Source: an uncultured Oscillospiraceae bacterium (lineage in GTDB: Bacteria > Bacillota > Clostridia > Oscillospirales > Acutalibacteraceae). Taken from it: a DNA stretch of 46,590 bases. The position numbers and the translations under genes are program-made. Numbering within the stretch: the stretch's first letter is position 1; the number at the start of each line of letters is the position of its first letter. The notes under the pieces are model-generated. The model was not told where the DNA came from, did not search any database, and saw nothing but the letters and a program-made list of their open reading frames with translations. The stretch spans positions 1-46,590 of the forward strand of contig UQOE01000017.1 in the NCBI GenBank assembly GCA_900542575.1, read 5' to 3'. This document shows positions 42,457 through 46,590 of this stretch, one piece after another.

Positions 42457-42873
42457 ATGGTATCTCTTATTATCGGACATAAAGGTTCCGGAAAAACGAA
42501 ACATCTTATCGACGAAGTCAGCAAGGCCTACGCCAATTCCAATGGCCATGTTATCTGCGTCGAGAAAAACAGAAAACTTACCTACGACATTGAGTCGGGT
42601 GTCCGCCTTGTCTCGGCTGACGATTTCGCCGTATCCGGTTACGATACCTATTATGGCTTCCTTGCCGGCATGTGCGGCAGCGACAACGACCTCACCGACG
42701 TACTCGGGGACGGAACGCTGAAAATCGGCGGCATGGACAAAGAGAAACTTGCTGATTTCCTGGAGAAAGTCAACAATCTCGGAGATGCCACCAACACCAA
42801 ATTCACCTTTACGATCTCCTGTGACGAAGCGGAACTTCCGGAGCGTATTTTTGACTACTGCGACAAAATCTGA
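42457..42873 (+). CDS. Small P-loop protein of unknown function (138 aa)
   Basis: The N-terminus is MVSLIIGHKGSGKTKHLIDE, a clean Walker A motif (residues 7-14) on a hydrophobic strand. Further on, GHVICVEKNRKL could be a second strand and TKFTFTISCDEAELPE a late strand with possible Walker B-like character. It is too short for a full AAA or ABC ATPase and matches no named kinase that I recognise. It has a good ribosome binding site (GGAGGATA) and follows pgi by 59 bases. A terminator follows. The function is unknown. A small nucleotide-binding switch or accessory factor is possible. Confidence 0.65.
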   Translation: MVSLIIGHKGSGKTKHLIDEVSKAYANSNGHVICVEKNRKLTYDIESGVRLVSADDFAVSGYDTYYGFLAGMCGSDNDLTDVLGDGTLKIGGMDKEKLADFLEKVNNLGDATNTKFTFTISCDEAELPERIFDYCDKI

Positions 42874-42904
42874 GCGAGGCTGAACGATTAAGCTAACCAC
42901 GATT

Positions 42905-42957
42905 TTAACTTCGACAGCGGCTGCCCTCTGCGACAGAAACTGTCGAAGTTTTTTTCT
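42905..42957 (+). terminator. Intrinsic terminator after the P-loop gene
   Basis: AACTTCGACAG (42907-42917) pairs with CTGTCGAAGTT (42940-42950), then a T run. Confidence 0.9.
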
Positions 42958-42979
42958 TCGGAAGAATCGGAAATCTCCG

Positions 42980-43008
42980 TTGACAAAAGGGTAGGAGGGC
43001 TTTATAAT
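42980..43008 (+). promoter_or_regulatory. Consensus sigmaA promoter for yceD-rpmF
   Basis: TTGACA (42980-42985), a 17-base spacer and TATAAT (43003-43008): a perfect match. Confidence 0.95.
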
Positions 43009-43055
43009 ACTACTCGCATGTTTAATAGAGAATACGACTGCCAGAGGTGAATGGA

Positions 43056-43565
43056 ATGTTTGAACTCAATCTGGAGGAACAGTTTCTAAAAGAAGGTTCA
43101 GTACTTCCCATTGACCACGAGGCCTCGTTTCCTGATATTGAGCAGAATGGCGAAGCGCTTTTCCCTCATCCGGTGCATATCAAAGGCACCATTCAGAACG
43201 TGGCACAGGTCGTGTTCATGGACGCGGTACTGGAGGCCGACGAAAGTACGGTCTGCGACCGTTGTGCTTGCAACGTGGTCAAGCATTTATCCATCCCCAT
43301 GCAGCACACGTTTGTGACGGCACTGGAAAATGAAGACGATGACGGTTATATCGTCATTCCCGACATGGTGCTGGACCTCGATATGCTCGCGCGGGAGGAT
43401 CTGCTGCTTGGTCTTCCGTCGAAAGTGCTCTGCAAGGAGGACTGCAAAGGTCTCTGTCCCCAGTGCGGCAAGAACCTGAACGACGGACCATGCGACTGCA
43501 AAGAGCCTGTGGACCCAAGGCTCGCAGGACTTCTGTCGCTCTTAAATGACGACGAAAAAGACTAA
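43056..43565 (+). CDS. yceD: YceD family protein (DUF177), 169 aa
   Basis: YceD is linked to 23S rRNA accumulation and large-subunit assembly and is usually encoded next to rpmF, as here. The sequence has the conserved cysteine sites CDRCAC (Cys67, 70, 72) and, near the C-terminus, LCKEDCKGLCPQCGKNLND. The start is ATG at 43056, 5 bases after AGAGGTGA. A GTG at 43047 lies within that site and is less likely. rpmF begins 38 bases later. Confidence 0.88.
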   Translation: MFELNLEEQFLKEGSVLPIDHEASFPDIEQNGEALFPHPVHIKGTIQNVAQVVFMDAVLEADESTVCDRCACNVVKHLSIPMQHTFVTALENEDDDGYIVIPDMVLDLDMLAREDLLLGLPSKVLCKEDCKGLCPQCGKNLNDGPCDCKEPVDPRLAGLLSLLNDDEKD

Positions 43566-43603
43566 CTTTATTCTTTTAATTTATTTCGATGGGAGGGGTA
43601 CAA

Positions 43604-43783
43604 ATGGCAGTACCGGCTAGAAGAGTTTCGAAGGCAAGAAGAGACAAGAGACGTTCCAACGTTTGGAAAATGGACGCACCGGAGCTCGTAAGATGCCCGC
43701 AGTGCGGCGAGTATAAGAGACCGCACAGAGTTTGCCTCAGCTGCGGTTACTATAACGGCAAGCAGGTTATTAATAAGGACTAA
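43604..43783 (+). CDS. rpmF: 50S ribosomal protein L32 (59 aa)
   Basis: The protein MAVPARRVSKARRDKRRSN is followed by a zinc ribbon, CPQCGEYKRPHRVCLSCGYY (two CxxC pairs), as in zinc-binding L32. The ATG at 43604 is preceded by GGGAGGGG. The in-frame ATG at 43589 would add five residues and lies upstream of that site. Confidence 0.98.
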   Translation: MAVPARRVSKARRDKRRSNVWKMDAPELVRCPQCGEYKRPHRVCLSCGYYNGKQVINKD

Positions 43784-43808
43784 TTGCTTGTCTGCGTAAA
43801 TACCGAAA

Positions 43809-43848
43809 ATAGAGGTGGAGAAGCACTGTTGCTTCCCCACCTCTTTTT
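43809..43848 (+). terminator. Terminator after rpmF, directly upstream of der
   Basis: AGAGGTGG and GAAGC pair with GCTTC and CCACCTCT, then TTTTT. It ends about 9 bases before the der ribosome binding site, and no promoter fits between them. Confidence 0.9.
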
Positions 43849-43869
43849 AAAAATATGGAGGTGAGAGAT

Positions 43870-45210
43870 TTGTCGAAACCAGTCGTTGCAATCGTGGGCC
43901 GTCCCAATGTGGGAAAATCCACGCTCTTCAATAAGTTAATCGGACAGCGCCTCTCCATTGTGGATGATACTCCGGGCGTCACACGCGACCGTATCTTTGG
44001 TGACTGCGAATGGCTTGGCCATTCGATGATGCTGATTGACACCGGCGGCATCGAACCCCATTCCGACGATGTCATATTAAAACAGATGCGAAGACAGGCA
44101 GATCTCGCCATTGAGAGCGCCGATGTCATCATCATGCTGACCGACCTGAAGGACGGAGTGGTCGCGACCGACCAGGAGGTTGCCGCTATGCTGCAGAAGA
44201 GCGGCAAGCCCGTTATTCTCGCGGTCAACAAGTGCGACTTTGTCGGAGAAATTCCGGCGGACTTCTACGAGTTCTATAATCTAGGACTGGGTGACCCAAT
44301 TCCGGTCTCTGCCGTTCACGGCCGCGGAACCGGCGACCTTCTGGACCAGGTTCTCAGCTATCTGCCACAGGACAAGGAGGAAGATGCCGACTCAGAGACC
44401 ATCAAAGTCGCCGTTATCGGGAAACCGAATGTGGGAAAATCTTCCCTTATCAATAAACTCTGCGGGGAAGAGCGCTCCATTGTATCGGACATTGCAGGCA
44501 CTACCCGCGACGCCACCGATACCTACATTTCCAACGAGTACGGCGACTTTATGTTTATTGACACCGCAGGGCTGCGCCGGAAATCCCGCGTACGCGATGC
44601 AGGAGATGTCATCGAAAAGTACAGCATTATGCGTGCCAAACTTGCCGTGGAGCGCGCCAATGTCTGCGTCATCATGATTGATGCCCTGGAGGGCTTCACC
44701 GAACAGGACAGCAAAGTAGCGGGCATTGCACATGAGGCGGGCAAGGCCTGCATCATTGCGGTAAACAAATGGGATGCCAAAGAAAAAGACGGACAGACCA
44801 TGCAGAAGGAACGGGAAAAGCTTATGAATGATTTCTCGTTCATGTCCTACGCGCCGATTCTGTTTATCTCAGCGAAAACCGGACAGCGTCTGGACCGGCT
44901 GTATGAGCTCATCAAGTACGTCGACAACCAGAATGCCATGCGCATTTCCACCGGAAAGCTGAACGATATTCTGTCTGATGCTACCACTCGAGTGCAGCCG
45001 CCGACGGACAAGGGCCGCCGCCTGAAAATCTACTATATGACCCAGGCCTCGACGCGTCCGCCGACGTTTGTCTGCTTTGTCAACCGGAAAGATCTGTTCC
45101 ACTACAGCTATCAGCGCTATATTGACAACCAGATCCGTGGCGTCTTCGGCCTGGAGGGCACGCCGACCCGCTATATCATCCGGGAACGCAATAACCGCGA
45201 CACCAAATAA
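43870..45210 (+). CDS. der: Ribosome-associated GTPase Der/EngA (446 aa), TTG start
   Basis: A GTPase with two tandem G domains that is needed for 50S assembly. Domain 1 has GRPNVGKSTLFNKL and DTGG. Domain 2 has GKPNVGKSSLINKL near residue 182, DTAGLRRKS and NKWD. A KH-like C-terminal domain follows. The start is taken as TTG at 43870, 5 bases after GGAGGTGA (43857-43864), giving MSKPVVAIVGRPNVGKS as in other Der proteins. The ATG at 43855 overlaps that site. Since a terminator stands immediately upstream, transcription probably reaches der by read-through from yceD-rpmF. Confidence 0.95.
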   Translation: MSKPVVAIVGRPNVGKSTLFNKLIGQRLSIVDDTPGVTRDRIFGDCEWLGHSMMLIDTGGIEPHSDDVILKQMRRQADLAIESADVIIMLTDLKDGVVATDQEVAAMLQKSGKPVILAVNKCDFVGEIPADFYEFYNLGLGDPIPVSAVHGRGTGDLLDQVLSYLPQDKEEDADSETIKVAVIGKPNVGKSSLINKLCGEERSIVSDIAGTTRDATDTYISNEYGDFMFIDTAGLRRKSRVRDAGDVIEKYSIMRAKLAVERANVCVIMIDALEGFTEQDSKVAGIAHEAGKACIIAVNKWDAKEKDGQTMQKEREKLMNDFSFMSYAPILFISAKTGQRLDRLYELIKYVDNQNAMRISTGKLNDILSDATTRVQPPTDKGRRLKIYYMTQASTRPPTFVCFVNRKDLFHYSYQRYIDNQIRGVFGLEGTPTRYIIRERNNRDTK

Positions 45211-45254
45211 ATCAATTCTTCACTGCAAGGTGAATTAATGGAGGAGAACCAGTT

Positions 45255-46289
45255 ATGGATATGACAATGGATTTCAAGCGGAAGCTTCCAACTCCGCTTG
45301 AGGTAAAAAAGGAGTTCCCCGTCACTCCTGAAATTGCCAAGGCAAAGGACGAGAGGGACAAAGAACTTCAGGCAATCTTTGAGGGGAAAGAGGATAAATT
45401 TATCCTCGTCATCGGCCCCTGCTCGGCCGACCGGGAAGATGCGGTCCTCGACTATATGAACCGCATGGCCAAGGTCGCCGACAAAGTCAAAGACAAAATC
45501 TTCATCGTCCCGCGCGTCTATACTAACAAGCCGCGTACGGTCGGCCTCGGCTACAAGGGCATGCTCCACCAGCCGGACCCGGAGAAACCCGAGGACATGC
45601 TGGCCGGCATCATCAGTATCCGTGAGATGCACACCCGCGTGGTCAAAGAGACCGGCCTGACCTGTGCAGATGAGATGCTCTACCCCGAAAACCATCGCTA
45701 TCTCTCTGACTTGCTCTCCTATGTTGCCGTTGGCGCCCGTTCCTCAGAGGACCAGCAGCATCGTCTGGTCGCCGGCGGCGTCGGCGTCCCGGTTGGCCTG
45801 AAAAACCCGACGGGCGGCGACCTGAAGGTCATGATGAACTCCATTACGGCAGCACAGAATCCGGCAACTTTTCTGTACCGCGGCTGGGAGGTCAGCACCC
45901 AGGGCAACCCATATGCCCATGCCATTCTCCGCGGCTGGGTCGACAAATTCGGCCACAGCCACCCGAACTATCACTATGAAGATCTCATCAATGTCTGTGA
46001 CATGTATGAGCAGTTGGACCTCAAAAACCCCGCTATCATTGTCGACTGCAACCACAACAACTCCGGAAAACAGTATGAGCAGCAGATCCGAATCTCCAAG
46101 GATATCCTCTACAGCATGAAGCATTCGGAGCAGATCCGCAAAACCGTCAAAGGCCTGATGATTGAGTCTTACCTGGTGGACGGAAAGCAGAATATCGGCG
46201 ATGGCGTCTATGGCCAGTCCATCACCGACCCCTGCCTTGGCTGGGAGAAGACCGAGCGTCTTATCTATGACCTGGCAGAAGAGCTGTAA
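45255..46289 (+). CDS. aroF: 3-deoxy-7-phosphoheptulonate (DAHP) synthase, type I AroFGH class (344 aa)
   Basis: The first step of the shikimate pathway: phosphoenolpyruvate plus erythrose 4-phosphate. Visible motifs are VIGPCSADRED (metal-binding Cys), PRVYTNKPRT, ADEMLYPENHRYLSDLLSYV, GARSSEDQQHR, VGLKNPTGGDL and DCNHNNSGKQ. The length and pattern follow the E. coli AroF/AroG/AroH class, not the shorter AroA/KdsA-like form. Which feedback type it is cannot be told from this reading, so the gene symbol is a class label. The ATG at 45255 follows GGAGGAGA at about 9 bases. It is probably cotranscribed with der (44-base gap). Confidence 0.95.
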   Translation: MDMTMDFKRKLPTPLEVKKEFPVTPEIAKAKDERDKELQAIFEGKEDKFILVIGPCSADREDAVLDYMNRMAKVADKVKDKIFIVPRVYTNKPRTVGLGYKGMLHQPDPEKPEDMLAGIISIREMHTRVVKETGLTCADEMLYPENHRYLSDLLSYVAVGARSSEDQQHRLVAGGVGVPVGLKNPTGGDLKVMMNSITAAQNPATFLYRGWEVSTQGNPYAHAILRGWVDKFGHSHPNYHYEDLINVCDMYEQLDLKNPAIIVDCNHNNSGKQYEQQIRISKDILYSMKHSEQIRKTVKGLMIESYLVDGKQNIGDGVYGQSITDPCLGWEKTERLIYDLAEEL

Positions 46290-46302
46290 CCCCAAATCTT
46301 TC

Positions 46303-46343
46303 TCCCTCCCTGTACCTGCATCCGGGCACAGGGAGGATTTTTC
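46303..46343 (+). terminator. Intrinsic terminator after the DAHP synthase gene
   Basis: CCTCCCTGT (46305-46313) pairs with ACAGGGAGG (46328-46336), then ATTTTT. Confidence 0.9.
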
Positions 46344-46453
46344 GTTTTCTTAAACCTTTCTGCTTCGCCGGCGCGATCCAGGTAAAGAATTCGAAAAGAT
46401 GCGGAACACCCGGAAGCGTTTTCAAAACTCAATGTAAATTTGAAAAATATGTG

Positions 46454-46482
46454 TTGACAGGAGGGTGGGATGATGATATTAT
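46454..46482 (+). promoter_or_regulatory. Strong promoter, probably of an rRNA operon
   Basis: TTGACA (46454-46459), a 17-base spacer and TATTAT (46477-46482), with an AT-rich stretch just upstream that could act as an UP element. It is followed by a leader typical of rrn operons. Confidence 0.7.
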
Positions 46483-46590
46483 AATCAAGCACTCGCAAGA
46501 GCGCACCACTTCCAAACCACGTACCTATGTGGTTTGTGGACCTTGAAAATTAAACAACGACGAACAAAGAAACCCTTGAAAATTTCTTTA
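46483..46590 (+). other. Probable rRNA operon leader, cut by right window edge
   Basis: It contains a hairpin CAAACCAC/GTGGTTTG (46513-46536). Then come ACCTTGAAAATTAAACAACG and a second CCTTGAAAAT, resembling the CTTGAAAACT boxes that precede 16S rRNA in Firmicutes. No coding frame is seen. The 16S gene would begin shortly after the window ends. Confidence 0.6.

Overview
The window looks like a chromosomal segment of a Firmicute of class Clostridia, most like a gut Oscillospiraceae/Ruminococcaceae member (inference). The grounds are strong AAAGGAGG-type ribosome binding sites, TTGACA-N17-TATAAT-type promoters, a GC-rich coding style, a type III glutamine synthetase beside an ANTAR regulator, and the Firmicute order miaB-ricA-mutS-mutL. 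No species can be named. I saw no tRNA, insertion sequence, prophage or CRISPR array.

Layout. Positions 2-1093 hold the 3' end of an adenylate-forming (ANL) enzyme, followed by a small surface protein (1228-1635). Positions 1973-8267 hold five tandem genes for secreted SGNH/GDSL hydrolases in two interleaved subfamilies (A, B, B, A, B). The fourth is frameshifted. ndk (minus strand) is divergent from the information-processing block rpoB-rpoC-rpsL-rpsG-fusA-tuf (9040-21432). Two minus-strand paralogous secreted lipase-like hydrolases follow (21619-24810). One of them has an in-frame amber codon just after its signal peptide. Next comes miaB, a RicA/YlbF-like protein with a Cys-rich tail, and the mutS-mutL-phosphatase-Cys-rich protein operon (25201-33348). 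A minus-strand run follows: a histidine phosphatase, a frameshifted MATE transporter, a secreted WG-repeat protein, pepF and glnA (type III). An ANTAR regulator is divergent from glnA. The right end carries pgi, a small P-loop protein, yceD-rpmF, der and a DAHP synthase gene, and stops inside what looks like an rRNA operon leader.

How the parts work together. Much of the window is housekeeping: transcription, translation, mismatch repair, ribosome assembly and central metabolism. The accessory content is mostly secreted hydrolases. All three broken reading frames fall in secreted or membrane accessory genes. The most interesting regulatory unit is 40120-40947. There a pseudo-receiver ANTAR protein is divergent from glnA, and the glnA leader contains an intrinsic terminator. 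The 5' arm of that terminator overlaps a small hairpin with an ANTAR-type A1/G4 hexaloop, which suggests control of glutamine synthetase by antitermination.
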